A stretch of 64,000 bases of DNA, taken from assembly GCA_963210315.1 (NCBI GenBank), contig OY723265.1:558001-622000 (forward strand). Direction: 5' to 3'. Below are positions 36,771-47,674 of this stretch, piece after piece. Each line of letters begins with the position of its first letter. Position 1 is the first letter of the stretch. This stretch comes from Rhynchopus euleeides (taxonomy: Eukaryota > Euglenozoa > Diplonemea > Diplonemida > Diplonemidae). The notes beneath the pieces were generated by a model that was given only the letters and a program-made list of their open reading frames with translations, was not told where the DNA came from and searched no databases. The translations under genes were made by a program, and so were the position numbers.

Positions 36771-36908
36771 GGGGATCACTGAAAAAATCCGAGAAAATAG
36801 CGGACACCCTCGAGAAAGTCGATCCATTCGAATTACTTGGCATTTTTTCCTGAAAAAACCCCGAAAAAGTGTAACGCTCGTGTAACGCTCTTGGGCCGAT
36901 TTGTAACT

Positions 36909-36990
36909 TACACACGGTTTGCCCCCCGGCAGGATCCCGGGGAAATCCCGGCCGGGTCCGGCTGGGGTCCGGCCGGGAATCCCGGGGGTT
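36909..36990. repeat. GC-rich decamer foldback, instance 1
   Basis: CACGGTTTGCCCCCCGG is followed by ATCCCGGG/CCGGCCGGG units at about 10-bp spacing. Same family as 38244-38354 and 38458-38597, here inverted. Confidence 0.55.
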
Positions 36991-37409
36991 CTCAGTCTCA
37001 GGTCGCTTGGACCGAGGTCATCTCAGACCTATGGCTTTCAGTCCCAGTTTCAGATTCAGACCTGCTGATCCAGAACCGCACCCTCTCCTTCCACACCAAT
37101 TGTATCCACTGCTCATGGGTCCGAGTGACGACGATAGCAATGACGATGGCTCCATAGCAAAGATGGCTACCACTGTCAAAGCTCATCTGGAACAGAAACT
37201 GTCCCAGATGGAAGTCTCCTGTATAAATACAGGGTTCGGGGTTACCACGAGTGTAACGCAGATACGTGCAGGTGTGTCAAGAGAGTGTGCAGCTCACAGC
37301 AGTTCCGCATCCTCCTGGTTGCTGAACTCCACAGTCCTAGGCATACAGTGCAAACGATAATTATTATCGCATACGATAATTATTATCGTATTCCCATTAT
37401 CGTATATTA

Positions 37410-37722
37410 TCGTATACGATAATATTGACCTAATCCACCTCGCCTCCGGGCGAGGGTGGTCGAAGGTGGGCGAGTGTGGGCGAATGTGGGCGAACGTGGG
37501 CGAAAGTGCAAGAGTGCGGAAGAGGGTGGGCGAGGGTGGTCGAGTGTGGGCGAGTGTGGGCGAATGTGGGCGAATGTGGGCGAATGTGGGCGAGTGTGGG
37601 CGAGTGTGGGCGAATGTGGGCGAATGCATGTGTGGGCGAGTGTGGGCGAGTGTGGCCGAGTGGTGGGCGACCCTGGGCGAATTAGTGGAGGCGAGGCGGA
37701 TTAGGTCAAATATACGATAATG
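37410..37722. mobile_element. TIR element filled with a 10-bp minisatellite
   Basis: Arms of about 35 bp (containing TGACCTAATCCACCTCGCC at 37426-37444 and its complement at 37689-37713) enclose more than 20 copies of the decamer GTGGGCGAAT or GTGGGCGAGT (37455-37680). Outside the arms lie ATTATCGTATACGATAAT palindromes (37359-37425). No coding capacity. Confidence 0.75.
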
Positions 37723-38243
37723 GTGCGATAATTTTTTGAGATTTTCGGAAAACCAGAAATCAGCCCAGAACACATTGAAAAAGTGGTAAAAGTGGAGCCG
37801 GAAGCTGCCATTTTTGCTTCTTTGAATTATTGGTGACGGGGGGCTTCACTCAGAAGTGTAGAATGTCCCTCACAAATGGGTGGCAGAGACACAACACACA
37901 TAGTGCCATGACATGCACATTACTCCGAGAGCATGTCACCCCCCCTCGGCCTGGGCTTGTGACACTGGCTGGGCTGCCTCTTGTACAGATCGATGGAGTG
38001 AACGCGCTGGGGTATTGCCAGGTACTAGCTTCGGCAAACTGCGCAGAGTGGGTGGCCCAGTTGTGCTGGGAAGAGGTGGAGGGGTCACCAACATTGTGAG
38101 GCGGCTCATTTTTCAGCATTACTGAGCGAAAAGTGTCACTGCGCTTTGTTCGGCACTTTTTGCTTTGGTTTCTTTTTGCGTTGTCGCTTCCACACTCACA
38201 CTCCTGCTGATGATGGTGTCGTGAGTGAGGAGCACAAGGGCAC

Positions 38244-38354
38244 GACTGGGTCCCGGGATGACCCCGGGATATCCCGGGGCCATCCCGGGATACCCCGGCC
38301 GGATCCCGGGATATCCCGGGATTCCCGGCCGGGCCCGCCCGGGGGCAAACCGTG
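38244..38354. repeat. GC-rich decamer foldback, instance 2
   Basis: Units such as CCCGGGATAT and CCCGGGATAC repeat with a period of about 10 bp and end in GGGGGCAAACCGTG. Nearly every unit is itself palindromic. Confidence 0.65.
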
Positions 38355-38457
38355 AAAAACTAATGACATCGGGTGGATCGCAAAGGGGAAGGGGGCAACG
38401 GCAGCGTGCAATATGCAATGTGCAAAACTCTCAAGTCATCTTACCACCCACCTACAC

Positions 38458-38597
38458 CTGACCCCGGGGGGGTCCCGGGATGACCCCGGGATAACCCGGG
38501 GTCATCCCGGGATTCCCGGCCGGGAAATCCCGGGAATCCCGGAATTTCCCGGAACCCGGCCGGGCCCGCCCGGGATCCCGCCCGGGGGGCAAACCGT
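38458..38597. repeat. GC-rich decamer foldback, instance 3
   Basis: Same unit type as instance 2, ending CCCGGGGGGCAAACCGTG, directly next to the second copy of the GTTTCC repeat. Confidence 0.65.
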
Positions 38598-38843
38598 GAG
38601 GCCACCCAAACCCGCCCCCAAGACTTCGAAGAAGCGCGGCTTCAGTGTGGACCGGTCCGGAGATCCTGTCAGACCAGGGGAAGTCCAAGCGACTGTGGTA
38701 AACGTGCGTTGTTTCCCCTGCTTCCCCAGTGCAAAGAGGGCGTTTCCTCAAAATAAGGAAACGTTTCCGTTTCCGTTTCCGTTTCCTTATTTTCGATTTT
38801 TCGATGGAAACGCGTTTCCTTCCCATCATAGCCCTAGGGGGGG
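38598..38843. repeat. Repeat with (GTTTCC)n foldback, copy 2
   Basis: This matches the body of 36557-36763 and then ends in GGAAACGCGTTTCCTTCCCA and TCATAGCCCTAGGGGGG, the inverted counterpart of the start of copy 1. Confidence 0.65.
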
Positions 38844-39876
38844 GGGGGGTGGCTTGGCTCCGAGTCACGGGTAGTCAGTCAGTGAGGGGGGGGGGGGGGG
38901 GGGGAAGAGAACAGCCGGCACCGAACAGAAGTCACGAGAGACCTGCTGCGCGACAAAACCTGACACGCTCTCTGCACATCAGCAGCAAGCCCCTCCCCCT
39001 CCCCCCATCGATAACGTTACAACGCCTTTTTTGCAGGTGCCAATGGAATAAAAAGTCGGCTCGCGGTCGCAATGTGAGTCAACACCCTGCAAGGCACACG
39101 GGCCACAGGGTAGTGACACCACATTGTGGAACAGTCTGGAGGAGGGGGGAATTCACTCTGAGAGAGTAGCGCAGAAAATCGAGCCGCCTCACAACGGAGG
39201 AGACACACTGGGCACGATTTTGACACGGAGCATGAGGCACCTCACCCCCCCACTCTCCATTGTGTTACAGAACAGCAAACTTGGGCAAGAAACGTGCTCA
39301 CACGAAGAAAGGAAAGCAACGTGGCGGCATTCTTCCCGAGAAGGCAGGGCCAAACTCACCACACACATCATATCGTCGAGAGAGTGGGGGGCCTTGGGCC
39401 TTCGCTCAGAAGTGCAGGAAAGCGACATGAGGTAAGGGCGAAATGCCTCACAAAGTAGGCGGCTAAACCTGACACGGTTTGTCAACAAACAGCGGCATGA
39501 ACAGCGCCTTTCGCCCCCCAATGAAACAATTAGAAAAAACACCACACAACGTGTGTATGGGCCATTCTCGCGCCTTTCGAGTGTAGAAGACCAATTCGGG
39601 TTAAAGGCCCTGGTCCGGTTAGAAAAAGAGTCTAGAGAATATGGAATATCTGTGATGGTTCTGACTGAGAACAACGAGAGAGTGTGGGGGGAGGGGGTGC
39701 AGTCTTGCCCACACACCCCCATCCCCTCCCCCACCCCAGAAGTGCAATAAAAATTAGAACTGAAACGTTAACACCGGGATGAATCACACAGCACAGCTTA
39801 CGGATGGTGGGTCCTCTTCGGAATGGCCGAACAACCTTTTGTCGTAAAAAAATAGTTATTAATTACACGACACTAA

Positions 39877-39985
39877 GGGGGCCCTCGCTACCAAGTGTGA
39901 CTGAGTGAGAAAAAGTGAGAAGTCAGCCATGTTTGGCTGAAAACTGACGACTCGTGACTCACAGTGACTCGTAGCGAGGGCCCCC
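39877..39985. mobile_element. MITE with GGGGGCCCTCGCTAC termini, copy 1
   Basis: 109 bp with 15-bp perfect terminal inverted repeats (GGGGGCCCTCGCTAC / GTAGCGAGGGCCCCC) and TAA on both sides as target duplication. It differs from the copy at 40324-40432 by one base. Confidence 0.85.
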
Positions 39986-39988
39986 TAA

Positions 39989-40085
39989 AGTAGCCATTTT
40001 TTTACTCGAGTTTGGGATTTTTTTGCACGAGTCGCCGAAGGCGACGAGTGCAAAAAAACCCATACGAGAGTACAAAAATGGCTAC
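39989..40085. repeat. Imperfect palindrome of about 97 bp
   Basis: GTAGCCATTTTTTTACTCGA to CGAGTCGCC on the left, and GGCGACGAGTGC to TACAAAAATGGCTAC on the right. The RNA of either strand would form one long hairpin. It abuts the MITE at 39877-39985. Confidence 0.75.
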
Positions 40086-40323
40086 TGTGGAGTGTAATTC
40101 GTGATTTTATCTTACAACACCACAATTTGAGTTACTCCGCCCGGATCGAGAATACCCCCCAGTCGAAAAAAACAGTGAAAATCACTTTATAGGCAGTAGT
40201 GGTAACTAGGTGCTATTTGGCCTGGATGGGGGGTAGTGGGTCCCAGGGTGTGCCTCTGAGTGGAAAATATGTTTCCTGCACCCTGTGAATAAGTTTCCTG
40301 CACCCTCTCAAAAAAAAACCCCG

Positions 40324-40432
40324 GGGGGCCCTCGCTACCAAGTGTGACTGAGTGAGAAAAAGTGAGAAGTCAGCCATGTTTGGCTGACAACTGACGACTC
40401 GTGACTCACAGTGACTCGTAGCGAGGGCCCCC
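40324..40432. mobile_element. MITE with GGGGGCCCTCGCTAC termini, copy 2
   Basis: 109 bp, one mismatch from the copy at 39877-39985, with CCG on both sides as a 3-bp target duplication. No coding capacity. Confidence 0.85.
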
Positions 40433-43020
40433 CCGGAGACGAATTTTTTTTACAGTCAAAAAAAGTGGGGGAGGAGTAGAAAAAAGTGGGGGTGTAGGAG
40501 ATTAATAGGAGTAACGAAAATTTTGGTGGAGTAAGATAAAATATATATACGAGCCTGGCCTAACAGAATAGGCGGGCAAAACTGGCATCGTGTTCTGGGG
40601 CAGTGCACCCCCGAACGAAAATTTGCTTCCTCATACACAGCGCCGGGACTTCCCCTCCCTCTCCCCCCCCCCCCCATACCCCGGCAACATGCTGCACATC
40701 CAAGGGGGGGGGGGGTTGTCAATAAGGGTGGCATGGGTGGGCGTGGGGGGTGTGGGGTGATCTCCGGAAAGAAAGTACTGTTCCATTCGCATATTCACAT
40801 GTCATGTTCGGCTTTCTGTTGGAGATTTTCTGGGGATATGTGTGCGTGTGTGTTCATCACTTTTTAGGTGGGTTAACCCTGCACGGGTCCTAACCCACCC
40901 CTGTGTGTGTGGGGGGTTTGTGCAACAAAACACAGGCTTCAATTCGCTCTGTGATCCAACTGGCACGTGCTGCTCAGAGAGGTATCGGGCACCCGACTCC
41001 CATTTTCGCCCCGCACACGAGGGCAGGGGGAGCCGCGCGAACAACAGGCGAAAGCAAACCCGTTGTCCCCCCCTTGCCTTGAGCCATAGGGTATCCAGAC
41101 GGGACGGGCATACCATTCAAGTTTCAGTAGAGGGGCAGGGGTGGGGTAGGGAGGAAGATTTTCGGGGACAACATGCAAGTGAAACAGCGCCAGCAGATGG
41201 TGTAATATCATCAGGGGGCATGGGGGTGGTTCTTCAAAGCTCTGTGTGTGGGGGAGTAACACACCTATATTGTCCCTAACTGGGCGGGGGGGATGTAATC
41301 GTCGAAAGTGTGAAGGCAAAAAGACCCCCTCAACACCCTCCAGCAGCGTGAGCCGTTCTTGCAGTCACGACACCGGGACTACTGGATGCAGAACACGGAG
41401 CTGGGCTGTAGTTGGGTTTCGGACTGCAGCCCAAATAGTCGGATTCGACCAGTCGGGACCCCGCGTCGGGTGAATGGGAGGAGGGGGTGGCGAAGGATAA
41501 TCAAAGGTAACCCAGTAGTAGGGAGGACCTTCACTCGATGTGCACACGGTGGACCCCCCCGATATCGGGAGTCTGCACTGCCTATTTTTGGTGCCCAGAC
41601 GACCCCCGATAGCGGGGATCCAGACCCTCGCCAGACCCCCGATATTCCGATATCCCAAAAGGGTCTACCCCGACGTGCGGGAGTCCACCGTGCATGTTGT
41701 GAACGGGGGGTGGTGGTGGTGGTGGTGGGGAGAGTGGGAGCGGGGGGGTGAGGGTGTGGATGGAACCCCGTGGACTCACTTGCAGAGTTGCGGGGTTCAT
41801 AAAGCACCAACACCGCCACACCGCTACCCGGCAACATGCATGGTGGCACACAGGCATAGCCATCCAGAACCTGAACCCGCACTCGCGGACGCATCTGTTT
41901 GCTCGACGCAGGCCGTGCCGGATTTGTCGGGATTCATCGCATCGGGATTCCAGGGATTCTCAGGAAAACCTTGAAAAGCGTTGGCTCTGTTGGCTTAGCA
42001 GACCTGCATCGTACAGGAAGTCCACGAGAGACTAACGCACGAGAACTGATACGCTTGAAGAGCAAACGGTAGGCCGAAAGGCGTGGCGCCGTGAAACCTG
42101 TCGGTTTCGACACCCTCCTGCAATCTGACTATTTCCCAGTTCCTTCACTCTGGAGAGACACAGCTGGGGGAGGGGGGAGGGGGTACTAAATATAAGAGAA
42201 AAGGGGACGTCACACGCTTCCCAGACGAACCTGTGCGGGACGTTGAGTGTTAGCGTAAGACGAACGGTGAATTGAAAAAGAAATGGCTCGCAGTCTGACA
42301 GAACAGGAATACCAACCCATCGCATGGCGGGCCGAATGATGCAAGACAAAGAAGGATACAAGCAGCAGTCCGCGCCATCTGAAAGCAGCAAATAAAAGCT
42401 ATGAATCTGGCCAACATAGAAAGAGGGACGAGAGAGCGAAAAAAACGGCTGGGCGCATTATAAAGAGCGACTGAAACTGTGCAGGTAGTGCAGATCTGCA
42501 GAGAGGAGAAGGGAAGGGAATAGAAGGGCCGGAGGGGTATTCGTCGATGATAAAGGCACAGAGAGTTTACCCAGTTGGCTGCGCCGAACTGACAAAAAAA
42601 ACACCCGCTCCCCTCCCCTCCCTACCCAATCCCTTCCGACGAAGAAACACACTGTCCAGCAACTGTCGAAGACGAAGCCTCCCTCACTGCACCACTTCTT
42701 AGTGTGCGCCTGTGGTCTCAACTCGCGGGGGGGGGGGTCAGTGGCTGGGGTAATTTTCTGGGGGGTCGCTTACAGCCCCCGGGGGGGGGGGCTGGCGTGC
42801 AGGGTGCAGGCAGCGCGCGCAAATGCGGCCTGTTTCCGGGTGCCCGCGCGCTGCCGGCGACCGTGCACCCGAGGTGCACGGTTTGGGCTGAATCTGGGTG
42901 ACGTACGAGTAGGGCTCCCACCCTGAAAATGGGCTACCTGCGGTCACTCCAGGTACCTGACATCACCCGAAAGTGACCCAAAATTAGCGGGACCCCCTCC
43001 TCGGGTGTTCCGAAATGGGG
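40433..43020. other. Gene-poor DNA
   Basis: I see no supported gene. Poly-C lies at 40668-40676, poly-G at 40705-40716 and (GGT)n near 41709-41732. A segment (42553-42603, AAAGGCACAGAGAGTTTACC, then CAGTTGGCTGCGCCGAACTG) recurs with changes at 47403-47452. Confidence 0.5.
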
Positions 43021-43029
43021 TAATCAGGC

Positions 43030-43452
43030 TGGGGGAAAAAACAACAAATCACAACGAATCACACCCGATCACAACAAATCACAACGCCAAATGTTGTGAT
43101 TTGTTGCGATTTGTTGCGATTTGTTGTGGCCAGTTGTGATTTGTTGCGACCAGTTGTGACGACTTGTGACCCTTTTGTGATGAGTTGTGATGAGTTGTGA
43201 TGAGTTGTGATGAGGTGTGATCTGTTGTGATCTGTTGTGATCGCGATCCAAAATTTCAAAAATTTAAAATTTTGGATCGCGATCACAACAGATCACAACA
43301 GATCACACCTCATCACAACTCATCACAAAAGGGTCACAAGTCGTCACAACTGGTCACAACAAATCACACCACGTCACACCTAGTCGCAAAAAATCACAAC
43401 AAATCACAACATTTGCCTTGTGATTTGTTGTGATCTGTTGTGATCGGGTGTG
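43030..43452. repeat. Large foldback built of a TGTTGTGATT-type decamer
   Basis: The left part (43085-43251) and right part (43268-43435) are long inverted arms around a short AT-rich centre (TTTGGATCGCGATC on both sides). Each arm is a run of 10-bp units such as TGTTGCGATT and GAGTTGTGAT. The transcript would be a hairpin with arms of about 170 nt. Confidence 0.85.
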
Positions 43453-43696
43453 ATTCCTCCACCACTTACTGGGAAATGCCAATTGGGTAAAAGTACCCCC
43501 CCCCCTGTACAGGTACAAGGGGGGGGGGTCCTTTCCTACAGGTGCGGGAGGTAGCCAGTGTACCCCCCCCTGTCCCCCACTTTGCGAGGGACCCCCCCCC
43601 CCCGACCAGGGTGGGGGTCACCCAAAATTTCGAGGAAATCCTGCTGTCACCCTGAAAACCTGGGTCGCCAGCCTGACCTCAGCCCGCGGGGAGCCT

Positions 43697-44163
43697 AAAA
43701 CTGGCAGTTTACTGCCGAAACTTCCGCCCCCCCGTGACCCCGGAGGGGGGAGGGGACCGCTTCGGGAAGCAAAAGGCGATAACCTTCACAGCAGTTGCTG
43801 CAGCGAGTTGCTTTTTTGTTCCTGTTATTTTTTTTGGCGCACTAACAACGAATTCTTCACCGCGGGGAGATGGAGGGGGGGGGGTGGGTGGGGGCAACGC
43901 ACAAAGCCCTTGCCCTCCCTCCCACCCTATTCTACAGCAGCACCCCTTCCTCAAGGGGGATATCACACTTTGCCCGCTTCTCCGAGCACACATCATTCCT
44001 GACGTCTTTTTTTTTCCCGGTGGGGTGTTCTCGCTATCGGCGAATATACACCGGCTCTTCTTTTTTGTTTCTCTTCCAGATTTGCACTAATCCACAGTTT
44101 TTCACCGGATCTTGCTTCCCCATCGCCCCCTCCCCCCCCCCCCCCCCTCCCCCACCCAACTTA
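43697..44163. repeat. Inverted segmental duplication flanking foldback X, copy A
   Basis: This 467-bp stretch is the reverse complement of 51034-51499 with only small homopolymer differences. In both places it lies directly next to the CACGGTGGG end of foldback X. I see no gene in it. Confidence 0.85.
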
Positions 44164-45642
44164 CACGGTGGGATCTTGTAAATTTTACATGTATACCTAC
44201 AAGTATATACATGTATTATACATGTATAATACTTGCATGTCAACTATTATACATGTATAATACATGTATATGCCTGAAATATACATGTAAAATACATGTA
44301 TATCAAGTAAAAATACAAGTATAATACTTGCATGTCAACTATTATACTTGTATTTTTACTTGATATACATGTATTTTACATGTATATTTCAGGCATTTAC
44401 ATGTATTTTACATGTATAATACTTGTCATGCAAGTATTATACATGTAAAATACTTGCATGACAAGTAAAATACTTGCATGCAAGTAAAATACATGTATTT
44501 TACTTGCATGCAAGTATTTTACTTGTCATGCAAGTATTATACATGTATTTTACTTGTCATGCAAGTATTTTACATGTATAATACTTGCATGACAAGTATT
44601 ATACATGTAAAATACATGTAAATGCCTGAAATATACATGTAAAATACATGTACCGTAAACGGAAATATTGTGGACCGTAATAAAGGTGAACCGTACTATA
44701 GGTGGACCGTAAAAAAGATGGAACAAATGGGATTTTTCCGGAACTTGGAACATTTTTACGGTCCACCTATTTTACGGTTGGGATCGTGGACTTGGCGGTT
44801 TTTTTACGAGTTCCTTCGCGACTTCGTCGCGAAGGAACCAAGGAAATCGTACGACTGGGCCTCAGCACAGAGTGTGCGCTCACCATCGTCCGGGAACTGT
44901 TCTCCCACAGTTACTGCAGGGTGTACTACACTAAAGGAGTACGATTTCCCTTAATTTTCCGGGCACTGATTCACGAATTTACATCTGGAGGGAGCCCGGT
45001 GGTCTCAGCTTCTGTCTGCGCGCCCTGCCGTACTGTGGCTGCTTTTGTGGGCTCGTGCAGCAGGTTCTACTTTTACTTCTACCGGAATGCTCCTTGCATG
45101 GTACTACACTTCTCGAGGTGTGGTGGTGGGTGAGTCTCGAGGTGAGTGGTGGTGATCGTGCCTTTTCCACACGCAGGGAGGACTTGCTTCTCTTGCTGGT
45201 GTTGGTTGCGGTGGTGGAGGGAGGGTCCAAAGCTGGGAGGTCGGGAGGCCTACGTGTGGGTGTCTGCGGCGTGGAGGCCGCAGTCCGCGCCCCGCAACCC
45301 ACCAGCCCGCGGGCGAAAAACGCATTGTCTTTTCCATATTCAGTCCCAATAAATGGTGGACCGTAAAAAAGATGGAACGTTTGGCCTTTTTTTGGGAACT
45401 TGGAACATTTTTACGGTCCACCCTTTTTCCGTTTACGGTATATCAAGTAAAAATACAAGTATAATAGTTGACATGCAAGTATTATACTTGTATTTTTACT
45501 TGATATACATGTATTTTACATGTATATTTCAGGCATATACATGTATTATACATGTATAATAGTTGACATGCAAGTATTATACATGTATAATACATGTATA
45601 TACTTGTAGTTATACATGTAAAATTTACAAGATCCCACCGTG
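44164..45642. mobile_element. Foldback element X, copy A (interrupted)
   Basis: Termini CACGGTGGGATCTTGTAAAT and its complement at 45623-45642. The interior is made of palindromic ACATGT/ACTTGT units spaced about 10-11 bp. A second element (44653-45438) splits it. The left flank has TA but the right flank (AGTGACCC) does not, unlike the intact copy B. Confidence 0.8.
44653..45438. mobile_element. TA-targeting TIR element nested in foldback X
   Basis: Termini CCGTAAACGG / CCGTTTACGG with TA on each side (44651-44652, 45439-45440). The uninterrupted site reads CATGTATATCAAG in copy B near 50827, which proves a 2-bp TA duplication. Both ends also carry a larger repeat with GTGGACCGTAAAAAAGATGG and its complement. 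The central 550 bp shows no transposase; it may be captured DNA. TA targeting is a property of Tc1/mariner elements, so a non-autonomous member is likely. Confidence 0.8.
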
Positions 45643-46671
45643 AGTGACCCACCCCTAGGGGGGGGGGTAGTGAAAGTACACACTAAGAATAGAAAGATAA
45701 ATATCAGTGGTGTTTACCTGCGGGTGGGGGGGGGGGGGATATGGGGGTCGACAATGGACAAAAGATGTAATGCCCAGGAATGCGGGCATTCCATCCAGGC
45801 GAGGATATTAAAAAAAAGGTATGAGCAGAGAAGAAAGAGAGAAAGAGAAAGGGGGGGCGAGTGCGAGCATTTCTCGCTACGGGAACACTCGCACCTAAAG
45901 CAAGCGAGAGAAAGAGAAAGAGCGTGCAAATATTCTTTCACAGGGACACTCACACCTTTCTTTTTTGGCATTGCCGTCTGTGATAGGCTACCTGAGCGAA
46001 CTGGTATCGCACAGTGCCCCCGCCCCCCCCCCCCCACCACTGGGGGGGGGCACAACGTTAGAAACCGAGCTTCGCTTGCCACGCCGTTGTTGGTCTACGG
46101 GGGAGAAAGAGGTAAGAAGATGCCATAAGAGATGCAATCTGGCCATGCAAGAAGGGGGAGGGCGGGAGTCCATTTTATGTGCAAATGACCGAACAGCACA
46201 TACACGGATTTGCTCTCCCCCATGGGAGCATGTCACCCACTAGCAGTGCAGGGCGGGGAGGAGGAGGAGGGGGGACAGAGCGCGGGGGACCCGCCAGAGG
46301 GGTTGTTGGAGCATTGTTTCGGGGGGGGGGGGGGGGGGGGGCTTCGCCTCAACCTCCACGTGTCCTGCGGCAGCCTGCTTTGTGGAGGCGGCTCGTTTTT
46401 CATTTCTCGCGCTGTTGCCTGTCGGGTGGGCCACCAGGAGGGGAGGGGACCCGGTGTGAGGCGGTTGAGTCACCCGGGTGGGGCAGGGGGCCTGGGGGCC
46501 GGAGGGGGGGGTTGGGGGGAGGTGAGGCCTTGGTTTGTCCTGCGCGCTGGGGGATTGACATGTTTCATGGACAGGTTTCGCCGAAGGATGGGGGGGGGGT
46601 TTGGCTGACCGCCCTGGAGAGGGTGTTCGTCAGCGGTGCAATGGGGTCGTCAGGCGGGGTTGCCGAGGCAC
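45643..46671. other. Gene-poor, G-rich DNA
   Basis: No supported gene. It includes poly-G runs at 45659-45668, 45727-45738 and 46321-46340, an AGAGAAAGAGAAAG tract near 45835-45925, and a C/G run near 46018-46048. Confidence 0.5.
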
Positions 46672-46870
46672 GCTTTGCACAGGGTTGATTCGGCGACTCT
46701 GTGGGTACCTTCGCATGGAAACCTCTGGAAAGGAGATCGAAAAAGCAACCGCCTCACCCACTACCCTACGGCGTAGGGTAGTGGGTGAGGCGGTTGCTTT
46801 TTCGATCTCCTTTCCAGAGGTTTCCATGCGAAGGTACCCACAGAGTCGCCGAATCAACCCTGTGCAAAGC
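46672..46870. repeat. Perfect palindrome, 98-bp arms, 3-nt centre
   Basis: 46672-46769 and 46773-46870 are exact reverse complements, separated by GGC. Either strand could form a single 98-bp stem. Both strands therefore carry the same short open frame. No target duplication is obvious at the ends. Confidence 0.9.
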
Positions 46871-47136
46871 GGCCGCCGTAGTACGGTCAACATATCAATT
46901 GGTTTCAGTAACAAGGTTCATTGGCTTGCTGACCCCGAAGCCTGAACCCTGCATCCCCAGGGACTGATCATGCTCGTTTGTACACAACCTCCGCACGGAA
47001 AGACCCCCCTCCCCCCTCCCCCCCGCTCAGCCACTCATCACGAGGATCGTAAGTTAGTCGAGAGTGAGAATGACTCGGAGGTCCAGAAACATTTCGTTCT
47101 GCCAGACTGGGGAGTTTGTTTGCTTGCTTGTTTGTG

Positions 47137-47206
47137 GGGGGGGGGGATATTGAAATTGAAGTAGAAGGGAATCACAAGGGATGATATCCCTTCACTCGTT
47201 GTGGGG
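47137..47206. repeat. G-tract-bounded short repeat, second instance
   Basis: G run, then GATATTGAAATTGAAGTAGA and AGGGAATCACAAGGGATGAT, then ATCCCTTCACTCGTTGTGGG. Compare 32917-32990 and 53160-53222. Confidence 0.5.
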
Positions 47207-47551
47207 CGGGGCGGGGGACGGCCGGTATTTTTTTCTGGATGGAAAAACTATCTGTGCCCCCGCTGGATCGTAAAGTGACAGCAAAACGAGACAACAAACC
47301 AATTACTGCCGAAAGTTGTTTTGTTGGAACGCAGACCCCACTCTTTGTGTACACCACTCCCCGGTCTGATGAAGTGGTGTGAGTGGGGACGCACGATCCA
47401 GTTAAAGGCACAGAAAGTTTCCCCAGTTGGCTACGCCGAACTAACAAAAAAGATATGCGAAGAAAAGTGTTTCCGCACCTTGGAGCGAAGTTCACCCACA
47501 CCCCCCCCCCCCATGCCAACGGGGGTTAGAAGTGGGAGAACTATGTGTGTG

Positions 47552-47674
47552 AGGGGGGGTTCTTCGCTACAGTACGACGCTACTGGGCAACAGTCTGTTC
47601 GGCGTTTCCTCACAAATCGCAGGAGAAAATCACCAAAAAAAACGCAACCTCTTTAGTGCCGTAGCGAAGACCCT
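47552..47674. mobile_element. Short TIR element related to 20272-20384
   Basis: Left end GGGGGGTTCTTCGCTAC, right end GTAGCGAAGACCC. About 120 bp with no coding capacity. One extra T in the left end makes the TIR imperfect. Confidence 0.5.

Noticed and set aside
37456-37720. Open frames with GECGRMWANV repeats
   Set aside because: Produced by the GTGGGCGAAT decamer minisatellite in all frames.
44164-45642. Short protein-coding genes in the ACATGTA repeat (TCIPTSIYMYYTCI-like frames)
   Set aside because: They are translations of the palindromic repeat and appear in both strands and both copies.
46630-46914. Two opposed genes encoding nearly the same 50-residue peptide
   Set aside because: A necessary result of the perfect palindrome, not evidence of coding.
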